Assembly (NCBI GenBank): GCA_965230185.1
Contig: OZ245995.1
Location: forward strand, 5,084,001 to 5,148,000
DNA: 64,000 bases
From: Motiliproteus sp965230185
GTDB lineage: Bacteria; Pseudomonadota; Gammaproteobacteria; Pseudomonadales; Balneatricaceae
Direction of reading: 5' to 3'
The notes beneath the pieces are model-generated. The model did not search any database. It saw only the letters and a program-made list of their open reading frames with translations, and was not told where the DNA came from. Both the position numbers and the translations under genes were made by a program. The stretch's first letter is position 1, and every line of letters begins with the position of its first letter. Of this stretch, positions 1 to 9,114 are shown piece after piece.

Positions 1-37
1 AGTGAACGTGGCACAGCCGTTACCTCGAATTCAGTAG

Positions 38-865
38 TTATTTCTTAGAACGACGACGTACGATAAGCTTATCGGTACGCTTGTTCTTACGTGTCTTGAA
101 GCCTTTAGTAGGCGTGCCCCATGGTGAAACAGGGTGACGACCACCGGAGGTACGACCTTCACCACCACCGTGCGGGTGATCAACCGGGTTCATGGCAACA
201 CCACGAACGGTCGGACGAACGCCGCGCCAGCGAGAAGCACCAGCCTTACCCAGCGAGCGCAGACTGTGCTCACTGTTACAAACTTCACCGAGAGTGGCAC
301 GGCAGTCTACCAGCACCTTACGCATCTCACCGGAGCGCAGACGCAGAGTAGCGTGACGGCCTTCACGAGCAACCAGCTGAGCCGAAGTACCGGCACTGCG
401 AGCGATCTGAGCACCTTTACCGGGCTTCAGTTCGATGCAGTGAATAACACTACCCACCGGGATATTCCGCAGCGGCAGAGTGTTACCAGCCTTGATATCA
501 GCACCCGCACCGGACATAACCGGATCACCTGCTTTCATGCCTTTAGCGGCGATGATGTAGCGACGCTCACCGTCGGCGTACTTCAGCAGCGCGATGTTTG
601 CAGTGCGGTTAGGATCGTATTCCAGACGCTCTACAACGGCAGGAACACCGTCCTTGTTGCGCTTGAAATCGACCACACGGTAGTGATGCTTATGACCACC
701 ACCTACGTGACGAGTAGTGATGCGACCGTTATTGTTACGGCCACCACTCTTGGACTTCTTCTCCAGCAGCGGAGCGTAAGGAGCACCCTTATGCAGATCA
801 GAGTGAACAACCTTTACGACGTGACGACGGCCGGCAGAAGTCGGTTTACATTTTACAATTGCCAT
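38..865 (-). CDS. rplB: 50S ribosomal protein L2
   Basis: Ribosomal protein L2 binds 23S rRNA near the peptidyl-transferase centre and is needed for subunit association. The 275-residue product has the full family length. It ends with the lysine/arginine-rich tail typical of L2 and carries the conserved MNPVDHPHGGGEGR segment around residue 225, which includes the histidine of the peptidyl-transferase region. It is the last complete gene of the S10 operon inside the window; rpsS and later genes are expected beyond the left edge. It begins 5 nt after the rplW stop, so the two are probably co-translated. Confidence 0.98.
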   Translation of the reverse strand: MAIVKCKPTSAGRRHVVKVVHSDLHKGAPYAPLLEKKSKSGGRNNNGRITTRHVGGGHKHHYRVVDFKRNKDGVPAVVERLEYDPNRTANIALLKYADGERRYIIAAKGMKAGDPVMSGAGADIKAGNTLPLRNIPVGSVIHCIELKPGKGAQIARSAGTSAQLVAREGRHATLRLRSGEMRKVLVDCRATLGEVCNSEHSLRSLGKAGASRWRGVRPTVRGVAMNPVDHPHGGGEGRTSGGRHPVSPWGTPTKGFKTRKNKRTDKLIVRRRSKK

Positions 866-870
866 CTCTG

Positions 871-1167
871 TTAGCCCTCACCGATAAAGTCGATGTCATG
901 ACCTTCAGCCAGGCGAACGTAGGCCTTACGGATATCCTTACGCTTACCCATGCCACGAGCTGTACGCTTGGTCTTACCCTTTGCATTCAGCACACGGACG
1001 CTGTCAACTTTGACTTCGAACAGTTGCTCTACAGCCTTCTTGATCTCAGGCTTGGTTGCATCAGTCGCTACACGGAAAACAACCTGCTGAGCATCCTCAG
1101 CGACAATGGTTGCCTTCTCAGAAATGTGAGGACCTAACAGAACTTTGAAGATGCGCTCTTGGTTCAT
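871..1167 (-). CDS. rplW: 50S ribosomal protein L23
   Basis: L23 sits at the exit of the ribosomal tunnel and docks trigger factor and the signal recognition particle. The 98-residue protein matches the family in length and in its start (MNQERIFKVLLGPHISEKAT), with the basic loop KGKTKRTARGMGKRKD in the middle. Its ATG overlaps the rplD stop codon by 4 nt, indicating translational coupling within the S10 operon. Confidence 0.97.
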   Translation of the reverse strand: MNQERIFKVLLGPHISEKATIVAEDAQQVVFRVATDATKPEIKKAVEQLFEVKVDSVRVLNAKGKTKRTARGMGKRKDIRKAYVRLAEGHDIDFIGEG

Positions 1168-1769
1168 CCCAACATCTCCTCAATTTTCTTCAGGGCAGGC
1201 ACAGTCACCAGCACCTTTTCGAAGCCGATCAGGCTTACGGGATCGATAGCCGCTACGTCACGCACATCGACGTGAGGCAGATTGCGAGCCGCCAGATACA
1301 GATTCTGATCAACCTCTTCAGAGATCATCAGCACATTATCCAGATCCAGCTCTTTCAGCTTGGCAGCCATCATCTTAGTCTTGGGCGCTTCGAGAGACAG
1401 CTCTTCGACAACGACCAGACGCTCCTGACGAACCAGCTCAGAGAAAATGCAGCGAATCGCAGCGCGATACATTTTCTTGTTTACTTTCTGAGAGTGGTCC
1501 TGCGGGCGCGCAGCAAAAGTAACACCACCGCTGCGCCAGATCGGGCTGCGGATAGTACCGGCACGTGCACGGCCAGTACCCTTCTGACGCCATGGCTTAC
1601 GACCACCACCGCTTACGTCAGAACGGGTTTTCTGAGCACGGGTACCCTGACGACCACCTGCCAGATAAGCAGTGACCACCTGGTGAACCAGAGCTTCATT
1701 AAACTCTTTGCCAAAGGAGACTTCGGACACTTCGACAGAACCGCCGGCTCCTGCAATAGTTAAATTCAT
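1164..1769 (-). CDS. rplD: 50S ribosomal protein L4
   Basis: L4 is a 23S rRNA-binding protein; in E. coli it also represses its own S10 operon. The product has the diagnostic loop GGGRKPWRQKGTGRARAGTI and the conserved IWRSGGVTFAARPQDHSQKVNKK-type region. I start it at MNLTIAG (201 residues, the same length as E. coli L4) because the GGGAG Shine-Dalgarno lies about 6 nt upstream of that ATG. It lies too close to the alternative ATG two codons earlier. The gene sits between rplC and rplW. Confidence 0.97.
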   Translation of the reverse strand: MNLTIAGAGGSVEVSEVSFGKEFNEALVHQVVTAYLAGGRQGTRAQKTRSDVSGGGRKPWRQKGTGRARAGTIRSPIWRSGGVTFAARPQDHSQKVNKKMYRAAIRCIFSELVRQERLVVVEELSLEAPKTKMMAAKLKELDLDNVLMISEEVDQNLYLAARNLPHVDVRDVAAIDPVSLIGFEKVLVTVPALKKIEEMLG

Positions 1770-1780
1770 TGCCATCTCCC

Positions 1781-2419
1781 TCAGGTACGAGCTTTAACAG
1801 CTGCGTTAACAACAACGTCACCGCCAGTTGCACCGGGAACTGCACCTTTAACCAGGAGCAGGTTACGTTCTGCGTCAACGCGAACGATTTCCAGTGTCTG
1901 AACAGTCACACGCTCAGCACCCATATGGCCGGCCATCTTCTTACCCTTCCAAACACGGCCGGGAGTCTGACACTGACCAATAGAACCGGGAGCACGGTGA
2001 GAGATAGAGTTACCGTGTGTAGCGTCCTGCATATGGAAGTTCCAGCGCTTAACACCGCCCTGAAAGCCCTTACCCTTGGACTCGCCGGTCACATCAACTT
2101 TCTGTCCGGCTTCAAAAGCCTCAACAGTCAGCTGATCGCCAACTTTAACTTCTTCGTCACCCGCCAAGCGGAACTCCCACAAACCACGTCCGGCCTCGAC
2201 GCCAGCCTTAGCGAAATGACCCGCTGCAGGCTTGGAAACGCGAGAGCTCTTACAAGTGCCAACAGTAACTTGCACAGCACTGTAACCATCAACTTCAGGC
2301 GTCTTAACCTGAGTGACGCGGTTCGGCTCCACTTCGATGACCGTGACTGGCACGGAAGCACCGTCTTCGGTGAAGATACGGGTCATGCCCGCTTTCCGTC
2401 CGACTAAACCAATAGCCAT
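1781..2419 (-). CDS. rplC: 50S ribosomal protein L3
   Basis: L3 is an early-assembly 23S rRNA-binding protein. At 212 residues it has the family length, begins MAIGLVGRKAGMTRIF and contains the tip-loop signature FHMQDATHGNSISHRAPGS. That loop contains the glutamine which is methylated in E. coli L3. It lies 103 nt downstream of rpsJ and a few nt upstream of rplD in the S10 operon. An AGAGG ribosome-binding site precedes the ATG. Confidence 0.98.
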   Translation of the reverse strand: MAIGLVGRKAGMTRIFTEDGASVPVTVIEVEPNRVTQVKTPEVDGYSAVQVTVGTCKSSRVSKPAAGHFAKAGVEAGRGLWEFRLAGDEEVKVGDQLTVEAFEAGQKVDVTGESKGKGFQGGVKRWNFHMQDATHGNSISHRAPGSIGQCQTPGRVWKGKKMAGHMGAERVTVQTLEIVRVDAERNLLLVKGAVPGATGGDVVVNAAVKART

Positions 2420-2522
2420 TTTTAAACCTCTTGCCAGTTGAGTACGGGGCTTTAACCCACTATGGCTGCCCTTTTCAGAGCATTCCTCTACTTTTTATAT
2501 AGCGCCGAAGCGCTCGATTCGA

Positions 2523-2834
2523 TTAGCCCAGGCTAATTTGAACATCAACGCCCGCAGCAAGGTCCAGCTTCATCAGTGCGTCGACTGTCTTTTCAGTCGG
2601 CTCAACGATGTCCAGCACGCGCTTATGGGTACGGATCTCATACTGGTCACGTGCATCTTTGTTCACGTGAGGAGAGGTCAGTACTGTAAAGCGCTCCTTG
2701 CGAGTCGGGAGAGGGATCGGGCCACGCACCTGCGCGCCGGTCCGCTTGGCAGTATCAACGATTTCCTGAGTGGAAGCGTCGATCAAGCGATGATCAAAAG
2801 CCTTCAATCGAATACGGATTTTCTGGTTTTGCAT
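2523..2834 (-). CDS. rpsJ: 30S ribosomal protein S10 (NusE)
   Basis: S10 is a small-subunit protein that also acts as NusE in antitermination complexes. The chosen start (MQNQKIRIRLKAFDHRLID) gives 103 residues, identical to the usual length. A GTG three codons upstream is possible but would lie only 2 nt from the GGAG Shine-Dalgarno, so the ATG is preferred. Conserved features include PLPTRKERFTVL and SPHVNKDARDQYEIRTHKR. It is the first gene of the S10 operon, about 60 nt downstream of a good promoter. Confidence 0.97.
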   Translation of the reverse strand: MQNQKIRIRLKAFDHRLIDASTQEIVDTAKRTGAQVRGPIPLPTRKERFTVLTSPHVNKDARDQYEIRTHKRVLDIVEPTEKTVDALMKLDLAAGVDVQISLG

Positions 2835-2901
2835 TTCGATCACAACTCCGATGGAATTTTAGTTGGCAAATAGCTGCCTACCCTAAAAAAAAGGGTACGG
2901 A

Positions 2902-2930
2902 ATTGTACGCTTTGATATATAACGCCGCAA
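2902..2930 (-). promoter_or_regulatory. Candidate sigma-70 promoter of the S10 operon
   Basis: On the minus strand TTGCGG (2930-2925) and TACAAT (2907-2902) are separated by exactly 17 nt. Transcription would start near 2895, giving a leader of only about 60 nt before rpsJ. That is shorter than the roughly 170-nt L4-regulated leader of E. coli, so the same attenuation mechanism is not evident here. Confidence 0.6.
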
Positions 2931-3113
2931 GGGCATTCTGAAGAAAAAACCGGCAATCCGAAAAAAAACTTCCGATCACCTGATAGCAGCACCGAGAGTG
3001 ACGCACAGAGAGGAAAAACGAGGCGGCGATAATACGCCAGTTCATCATAAATAGCTACATATATATGCAGCTCAGATCAATCGCCCGGCATCGACATCCA
3101 GGGCCTCCAGCGA

Positions 3114-4124
3114 TCAGTCGCTAAAGCGCTGATAGCAAGCATCCAGCTGTCCGATCCACCGCCGCTTCTGATCATCATCAACAAAGGCGCTTTCGAAACT
3201 GTTGCGAGCCAGCCGGTACAGATCTGCACGGGACAATTCCAGCGCCTGCTGAACCGCGATAAAGTTATCACTCATATAGCCGCCAAAATAGGCGGGGTCA
3301 TCGGAATTGATCGTCGCCTTCAGCCCCAGCTCCAGCATTCGCTTCAACGGATGCCGGCTCATATCCGCCACTACCGCCAGACGCAGATTGGAGAGCGGAC
3401 AGACCGTCAGCGGCATCTGCCGCTCAACCAGCTCAGCAACCAGCGCCGCATCTTCCAGCGACCGGTTACCGTGATCGATACGGTTGACCTTCAGAGCATC
3501 AAGCGCACCACGAACATATTCCGGCGGTCCCTCTTCACCGGCGTGAGCCACCGCCTTCAGCCCAAGCCCCCTCGCCCGGGCAAAAACGGCCTCAAAAAGC
3601 TCCGGCGGATTGCCCTTTTCCGAGGAATCCAGCCCCACCGCCACCAGCCTATCAAGCCAGGGCTCTGCCTGCTGCAACACCCGTTCGGCATCCGCCGCCG
3701 GCAGATGACGGAGAAACGACAGAATCAGTGAAGAACTGATACCCAACCGCTCGCGCCCGTCTCTCATCGCTCGGGTGATGCCACTGATCACGGTAGCAAA
3801 TTCAACGCCTCGCTCCAGGTGAGCCTGAGGATCAAAGAACATCTCGGCATGCAACACATTGTCGACCTGCGCACGCTGCAGATACTCTATGGTCAGATCA
3901 TAGAAATCCTGCTCGGTAAGCAGCACCCTGGTGCCTTCGTAATAGAGATCAAGAAAGTCCTGCAGCCGGTTAAAACTGTAGGCCTCCCGAAGCGCCTCCA
4001 CGGACGGAAAGCGCAGGGAAATGGAGTTGCGCTCAGCCAGCCGGAACATCAGTTCCGGCTCCATCGCCCCCTCCAGATGGATATGCAGTTCGGCCTTCGG
4101 CAGGGCCTGAATAAAATCACGCAT
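3114..4124 (-). CDS. Adenine deaminase (adenosine-deaminase family)
   Basis: Predicted cytosolic zinc enzyme that deaminates adenine to hypoxanthine. The 336-residue protein starts with the metal-binding HIHLEG motif (residues 14-19). It has the catalytic HAGEEGPPEYV segment and the metal-ligand segment NSDDPAYFGGY near the C-terminus. The wording of these motifs resembles the Pseudomonas PA0148-type adenine deaminases more than true adenosine deaminases, so adenine is the likelier substrate. That assignment is by resemblance only. It follows the BMP-type nucleoside importer on the same strand by about 30 nt, which fits a purine salvage operon. A GGGAGG ribosome-binding site supports the start. 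Confidence 0.85.
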   Translation of the reverse strand: MRDFIQALPKAELHIHLEGAMEPELMFRLAERNSISLRFPSVEALREAYSFNRLQDFLDLYYEGTRVLLTEQDFYDLTIEYLQRAQVDNVLHAEMFFDPQAHLERGVEFATVISGITRAMRDGRERLGISSSLILSFLRHLPAADAERVLQQAEPWLDRLVAVGLDSSEKGNPPELFEAVFARARGLGLKAVAHAGEEGPPEYVRGALDALKVNRIDHGNRSLEDAALVAELVERQMPLTVCPLSNLRLAVVADMSRHPLKRMLELGLKATINSDDPAYFGGYMSDNFIAVQQALELSRADLYRLARNSFESAFVDDDQKRRWIGQLDACYQRFSD

Positions 4125-4153
4125 ACTCAGGCCTCCCTTCTCAGCCCGATCGG

Positions 4154-5230
4154 TTACTGGGGCAGCTGCCCTTCAACACCTTCTACATAATAGTTCATGC
4201 CAGCCAGGGCGCCGTCGTCCAGCACCTGCCCGGCCGGGATAACTTCTTCTCCACCCTGCTTAACGACAGGCCCCTGGAAGGGATGCAGAGAACCATCGAC
4301 GATAGCCTGCTTAATCTTTTCGGCTTCAGCCACCACCTCGGCCGGAATCGCTTCGTTGTAAGGCGCGAACGCCACCATGCCGGATTTGATGCCACCCCAG
4401 GTATCGCCGGTCTTCCAGCTGCCATCCATCACCGCACGGGTACGATCGACATAGTACTGATCCCAGTCGTCGATAATCGCAGTCAGCTGCGCCCTAGGTG
4501 CAAAGCCACTCATATCGGATGCCTGACCAACCCCCCAGACGCCACGCTGTTCCGCAACCTGCAGCGGAGCAGGACTATCGGTATGCTGGAGAATAATATC
4601 GGCCCCCTGGTCAATCAGCGTCTTGGCGGCATCGGCCTCTTTGCCCGGATCGTACCAGGAGTTAACCCAGACCACCTTTACAGTGACATCCGGGTTAACG
4701 GCACGGGCGGAGCGGGCAATGGCATTAATGCCACGCACCACTTCCGGAATCGGGAAGGAGGCTACGTAACCAATCACGTTACTTTTGGTCATCCGACCGG
4801 CAACAGTACCCACCACATAACGCCCCTCGTAGAAGCGCGCGGCATAGGTGCTGACGTTTCTGTCACGCTTATAGCCGGTGGCATGTTCGAATTTCACTTT
4901 CTTAAACTTCTTCGCCACTTTCAGGGTAGGGTTCATAAAGCCGAAAGAGGTGGTAAAGATCAGATCATGACCACTGGCCGCCAGCTTACGAATAACCCGC
5001 TGCGCGTCAGGCCCCTCTTTAACACTTTCGACATAGGTGGTTTTCACCTTATCGCCGAACTCATTCTCGATCGCCTGGCGACCGATGTCGTGCCGGTAGG
5101 ACCAGCCGTGGTCACCAATCGGCCCCACGTAAACGAAACCAACCTTCGTTTCCGCCAGCGCCTGCGAGCCGATGGCCAGTCCGGTGACGGCCGCAGCCAC
5201 ACCCAACATCTTCTTAAAACCGAGCTTCAT
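4154..5230 (-). CDS. BMP-family substrate-binding protein of a nucleoside ABC importer
   Basis: Periplasmic or lipid-anchored solute receptor of the BMP/Med/PnrA family. An N-terminal signal peptide is evident (MKLGFKKMLGVAAAV followed by a hydrophobic stretch and a cleavage site near ALA-ET). The mature part has typical family segments: KVGFVYVGPIGDHGWSY, then FTTSFGFMNPTLKVA and IGYVASFPIPEVVRGINA. The protein is 358 residues long. No lipobox cysteine is seen, so it is probably soluble. It is encoded after the two permeases and before adenine deaminase. Purine nucleosides or bases are the likely ligands, inferred from context. Confidence 0.88.
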   Translation of the reverse strand: MKLGFKKMLGVAAAVTGLAIGSQALAETKVGFVYVGPIGDHGWSYRHDIGRQAIENEFGDKVKTTYVESVKEGPDAQRVIRKLAASGHDLIFTTSFGFMNPTLKVAKKFKKVKFEHATGYKRDRNVSTYAARFYEGRYVVGTVAGRMTKSNVIGYVASFPIPEVVRGINAIARSARAVNPDVTVKVVWVNSWYDPGKEADAAKTLIDQGADIILQHTDSPAPLQVAEQRGVWGVGQASDMSGFAPRAQLTAIIDDWDQYYVDRTRAVMDGSWKTGDTWGGIKSGMVAFAPYNEAIPAEVVAEAEKIKQAIVDGSLHPFQGPVVKQGGEEVIPAGQVLDDGALAGMNYYVEGVEGQLPQ

Positions 5231-5300
5231 TATATTTCTCCCCAGGTTACAGATCTTTTTTAGTCAGGCCGGCAAACCGCTACCAGCAGCGCCACATCAC

Positions 5301-6233
5301 TCAGGTTGAAGGCCGGAACACCCTGCCCAGCGATGACGGCGAGTTTTCCTTCAGTTTTACTTTGTCGCTGGAAATCAGCACCAGCACCAGCACCGTCGCC
5401 AGATAGGGCAGCATCGACAGGAACTGCGACGGCACCGCCAGTCCGAATCCCTGTCCGTGCAGCTGCAGAATAGTGACACCACCGAACATATAAGCGCCCA
5501 GCAACACCCGCCCCGGTTTCCAGGTGGCAAACACCACCAGCGCCAGCGCCACCCAGCCACGCCCGGCGGTCATATTCTCGGACCACATCGGAGTGTAGAC
5601 CACCGACAGATAGGCCCCGCCCAGGCCGGCCATCAGACCACCAAACAGCAGCGCCATATAGCGAATCCGGATCACCGGATAACCCAGCGCATGAGCCGAC
5701 TCCGGCGACTCACCCACCGCTCGCAGTATCAGCCCGCCGCGAGATCGGTAAATAAAGTAGTGCAGACCAAACACCAGTGCTACGGACAGATAGATCATCA
5801 GATTATGATCAAACAGCACCGGCCCCAGCAGCGGTATCTCCGACAGCAGCGGCAGCGGCAGATTGGCCAGCGGTTCGACGGTGGTTCCGACAAACTCACT
5901 GCCCGCCAGGGCACTGAGACCGACCCCAAACAGCGTTATCGCCAGACCGGTGGCCACCTGATTGGTCAGCAGCGACAGGGTCAGCAGACCGTGCAGCCCC
6001 GCCAGCAGCATCCCCCCCAGCGCCCCCAGCAGCACCCCCAGATAGGTACTGCCGGTCACAATCGTGCCGATAAAGGCGCAGACCGCGCCGATCAGCATCA
6101 TGCCCTCAACCCCCAGGTTCAGCACTCCGGAACGCTCGGTCACCAGCTCACCGAGGGCCGCAAACAGCAGCGGCGTCGCTGCACCGATGATGGTCAGACA
6201 GGCCGCCTGGAAGATCACCAAAGCTTCATTCAT
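5301..6233 (-). CDS. ABC importer permease (NupQ/YufQ-like)
   Basis: Second inner-membrane permease (310 residues) of the nucleoside-type importer, of the branched-chain/BMP permease family. It is strongly hydrophobic with about eight to nine membrane segments. It contains the cytoplasmic-loop motif SRGGLILRAVGESPESAHALGYP, which contacts the ATPase. A GAGGGG ribosome-binding site precedes the start, and the gene begins 14 nt after the stop of the partner permease. The permease pair plus a double-cassette ATPase and a BMP receptor is the standard layout of nucleoside importers such as B. subtilis NupNOPQ. Confidence 0.9.
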   Translation of the reverse strand: MNEALVIFQAACLTIIGAATPLLFAALGELVTERSGVLNLGVEGMMLIGAVCAFIGTIVTGSTYLGVLLGALGGMLLAGLHGLLTLSLLTNQVATGLAITLFGVGLSALAGSEFVGTTVEPLANLPLPLLSEIPLLGPVLFDHNLMIYLSVALVFGLHYFIYRSRGGLILRAVGESPESAHALGYPVIRIRYMALLFGGLMAGLGGAYLSVVYTPMWSENMTAGRGWVALALVVFATWKPGRVLLGAYMFGGVTILQLHGQGFGLAVPSQFLSMLPYLATVLVLVLISSDKVKLKENSPSSLGRVFRPST

Positions 6234-6247
6234 TACGATTTATCCCC

Positions 6248-7312
6248 TCAGGCTCTGGCAGTCTTAAATTCAAAGCGGTACTTGATCAGCACATCGCAGG
6301 CCAGCAGAAAAAACAGCAACATGCCCTGGAACACGCCAGTGACGGCCTGAGGCAGGCCCATCTCGATCTGCAGGTTCTCGCCACCCAGGTAGGACAGCGC
6401 CAGCAGCATCCCGGCAATGGTCACACCCAGCGGATGCAGCCGCCCGACAAAGGCAACGATAATGGCAGTAAAGCCGTAGCCGGGAGAGATCTGCGGCACC
6501 AGCTGACCGATCGGCCCTGAAGCCTCGATCATTCCCGCCAGTCCGGCCAGCGCACCGGCCAGCAGCAGACAGAACCAGACCAGCACTTTCTCCCTGAAGC
6601 CGGCAAAACCAGCCGCCCTCGGTGCCGCACCAACCACCCGCACCTGAAAGCCGATCAGAGTCCGACTCAGCATCACCCAGGCGGCGACCACCACCGCGAT
6701 GGTCAGCAGCAGTCCGATATGCAGCCGGGTCCCCTCCAGCAGAATCGGGATCACCGCCGAGTCGCTGAACATTCGGGATTCAGGGAAATTAAAACCCTCA
6801 GGGTCCCGCCAGGGGCCGTGCACCAGATAACTGAGAAACAGCAGCGCTACATAAGTCAGCATCAGACTGGTCAGAATCTCGTTGGCGTTAAAGCGGGTCT
6901 TCAGCAGCGCCGGGATCGCCGCCCAGAACATCCCCCCCAGCATCCCCAGCAGCGCCATCGCCGGCAACACCCAGACACCGTCGCTCTCATGGGCGAAGAT
7001 CGCCAGCCCGCCGGCGGCAACAGCCCCCATGGTCAGCTGCCCTTCAGCGCCTATATTCCAGACGTTGGCCTTAAAACCGATCGATAGTCCCACCCCGATC
7101 AGAATCAGCGGAATCGCCTTAACCAGCAGTTCACTGAAGCCGTAAAGATCGACGACCGGGCTGATAAAGAACGCTTTCAGCGCCGCCAGCCCCTCTATAC
7201 CCATCAGGGTAAACATGACAAAGCCACTGATCAGCGTCAGTATCAGCGCCAGCAGCGGCGACAGATAGACCATTGACTTCGAAGCCTCCGGCCGCGGTAA
7301 CATCCTGATCAC
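6248..7312 (-). CDS. ABC importer permease (NupP/YufP-like)
   Basis: First inner-membrane permease (354 residues) of the importer, of the same superfamily as its neighbour. It is very hydrophobic and has the family segments GFKANVWNIGAEGQLTMGA and NANEILTSLMLTYVA. The start codon is GTG and overlaps the stop of the ATPase gene by 4 nt, indicating translational coupling. Together with the downstream permease it forms the translocation channel. Confidence 0.9.
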   Translation of the reverse strand: MIRMLPRPEASKSMVYLSPLLALILTLISGFVMFTLMGIEGLAALKAFFISPVVDLYGFSELLVKAIPLILIGVGLSIGFKANVWNIGAEGQLTMGAVAAGGLAIFAHESDGVWVLPAMALLGMLGGMFWAAIPALLKTRFNANEILTSLMLTYVALLFLSYLVHGPWRDPEGFNFPESRMFSDSAVIPILLEGTRLHIGLLLTIAVVVAAWVMLSRTLIGFQVRVVGAAPRAAGFAGFREKVLVWFCLLLAGALAGLAGMIEASGPIGQLVPQISPGYGFTAIIVAFVGRLHPLGVTIAGMLLALSYLGGENLQIEMGLPQAVTGVFQGMLLFFLLACDVLIKYRFEFKTARA

Positions 7313-8868
7313 GGCGTAACCTCCGCTACCTTCTGCTCACCGGCTTCCAGCGCCACTCCGGTCATCAGCAACCCTACGTCCTCTGCATTCACCTGCTCTA
7401 TGGGATAGATTCTGGACAGCGCACCGGCACAGATCGCTGCAATGCGATGGCTCAGCGTCAGCAGCTCGTCCAGATCCTGAGATACCACCAGCACCGCTGC
7501 CCCTTCAGCCGCCAGCTGCTGGATCGCTTTATGGATAATCGCCGCCGCGCCGGCGTCAACACCCCAGGTCGGCTGAGCGATCACCAGCACATCCGGGCGC
7601 TGCTCCACTTCACGCCCGACGATAAACTTCTGCAGATTACCTCCGGACAGACTGGCCGCAGCCGCTGCCTTACCGGTGCAGCGCACATCAAAGCGCTCGA
7701 TCACCGACCCGGTAAAACGCTGCACCTCCCCGGCCCGGACAAAGCCACGGTTGAGGAAAGGCTGACGGACATAACCGCTGAGCAACGCATTATCCACCAG
7801 ACTCATATCTGGTACGGAACCATGCCCCAGACGCTCTTCCGGTACAAAGCAGAGCCCCAGCTTTCGGCGCTGATGCGGCCTGCGGCTTCCCACCGGCTGA
7901 CCGTTCAGAAAAATGCTGTCGCTGGCAACCCGTACCTCACCGCTCAGCACCGACAACAGCTCGGCCTGACCATTACCGGCCACACCGGCGATGCCCACAA
8001 TCTCGCCGGCATGAAGGTCCAGATTGATATTCTTCAGATCGATGCCGAAGGTGGTGTCGGCCTGCAGACTGAGACTCTGAATGGCAAACTTCAGCTCCCC
8101 CCGTTGTACCGAGCCGGAGGCCGTCGCCGCCGCCAGCTCTTCACCGATCATCAGCGCCGCCATACTGGCAGCCGTTTCTCTACGGGGATCGCACTCACCG
8201 ACATTACGACCGAGGCGAAGAATGGTTGCCCCCTCGCACAGCTGACGCACCTCATCCAGCTTATGACTGATATAGAGAATGGAGCAGCCTTCGGCCGCCA
8301 GCTGACGCAGGGTCACGAACAGGGTTTCGGCTTCCTGGGGAGTCAGCACCGAGGTGGGCTCATCCATAATCAGCAGGCGGGGATTCTGCAGCAGACAACG
8401 GACGATCTCAATGCGTTGTTTTTCGCCGACAGAGAGGCTGTGAACAGCCCGATTCGGGTCCAGCGGCAGGCCGTATTTTTCCTCGACCTCAAGAATCTGT
8501 TTTTCCAGCTCCGCCATCGGCGGCGGATTACTCATCCCCAGCGCGATATTTTCCTTAACGGTCAGGGCTTCAAACAGCGAGAAATGCTGAAACACCATGC
8601 CGACACCAAGGTTTCGGGCCTCCGCCGGACTGCCGACCCTGACCGTCTCACCTTCCCAGCACATAGTGCCTGAATCCGGCTTCAGCAGACCGAAGATCAT
8701 CTTTACCAGAGTGCTCTTACCAGCGCCGTTTTCGCCGAGCAGGGCGTGAATCTCGCCGGGCCTGATGGTCAGATCGACACGATCGTTGGCAAGACAGCCC
8801 GGGAAGGCTTTGACGATCTGTCGTAGTTCCAGTCGCGGATGTTGCGACTGCGGTACTGATTCCTGCAT
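7309..8868 (-). CDS. Double-cassette ABC ATPase of the nucleoside importer (NupO/YufO-like)
   Basis: Cytoplasmic ATPase with two nucleotide-binding domains in one chain of 519 residues. The N-terminal domain has Walker A GENGAGKST, signature LSVGEKQR and Walker B LLIMDEPT. The C-terminal domain has a degenerate Walker A-like segment (GVAGNGQAE) and signature LSGGNLQK, but AQPTWG where the Walker B glutamate is expected. The C-terminal site is therefore probably non-hydrolytic, as is usual in this family. The start is placed at MQESVPQSQ, where AGAGG lies 4 nt upstream; an upstream in-frame ATG lacks this. First gene of the transport operon. Confidence 0.92.
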   Translation of the reverse strand: MQESVPQSQHPRLELRQIVKAFPGCLANDRVDLTIRPGEIHALLGENGAGKSTLVKMIFGLLKPDSGTMCWEGETVRVGSPAEARNLGVGMVFQHFSLFEALTVKENIALGMSNPPPMAELEKQILEVEEKYGLPLDPNRAVHSLSVGEKQRIEIVRCLLQNPRLLIMDEPTSVLTPQEAETLFVTLRQLAAEGCSILYISHKLDEVRQLCEGATILRLGRNVGECDPRRETAASMAALMIGEELAAATASGSVQRGELKFAIQSLSLQADTTFGIDLKNINLDLHAGEIVGIAGVAGNGQAELLSVLSGEVRVASDSIFLNGQPVGSRRPHQRRKLGLCFVPEERLGHGSVPDMSLVDNALLSGYVRQPFLNRGFVRAGEVQRFTGSVIERFDVRCTGKAAAAASLSGGNLQKFIVGREVEQRPDVLVIAQPTWGVDAGAAAIIHKAIQQLAAEGAAVLVVSQDLDELLTLSHRIAAICAGALSRIYPIEQVNAEDVGLLMTGVALEAGEQKVAEVTP

Positions 8869-8994
8869 GAAACCTCTTTTCGCCTGCTGAGTTCTGACCT
8901 CTGCTACCGCCCGGCCTCGGACCACGATGCCGCCGGTTCAGCTGAAAAACCAAACACGAACACTCAATAGGATAGGCGCTGGTTCCGACCCCTG

Positions 8995-9024
8995 AAAACA
9001 AAAAAACCGGGGCCCCGGCTGGTT
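8995..9024 (-). terminator. Hairpin with T-run between the TetR gene and the ABC operon
   Basis: On the minus strand a GC-rich self-complementary CCGGGGCCCCGG is flanked by AAACC/GGTTT and followed by a run of seven T. It lies about 90 nt after the TetR stop and about 130 nt before the ABC ATPase start. It either ends the TetR transcript or acts as an attenuator in a long leader of the transporter operon; the sequence does not decide. Confidence 0.55.
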
Positions 9025-9114
9025 TCAGGCTAAAGAGCGATCATCCTTGAAAGCAGCCGTAGCGGCCTATCGCAAAAATCGCCCTATAATGCCCGAATAA
9101 GAGAAAAATTTATA

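Noticed and set aside
2835..3113. L4-responsive leader of the S10 operon
   Set aside because: The promoter found lies only about 60 nt upstream of rpsJ, too short for the known leader structure.
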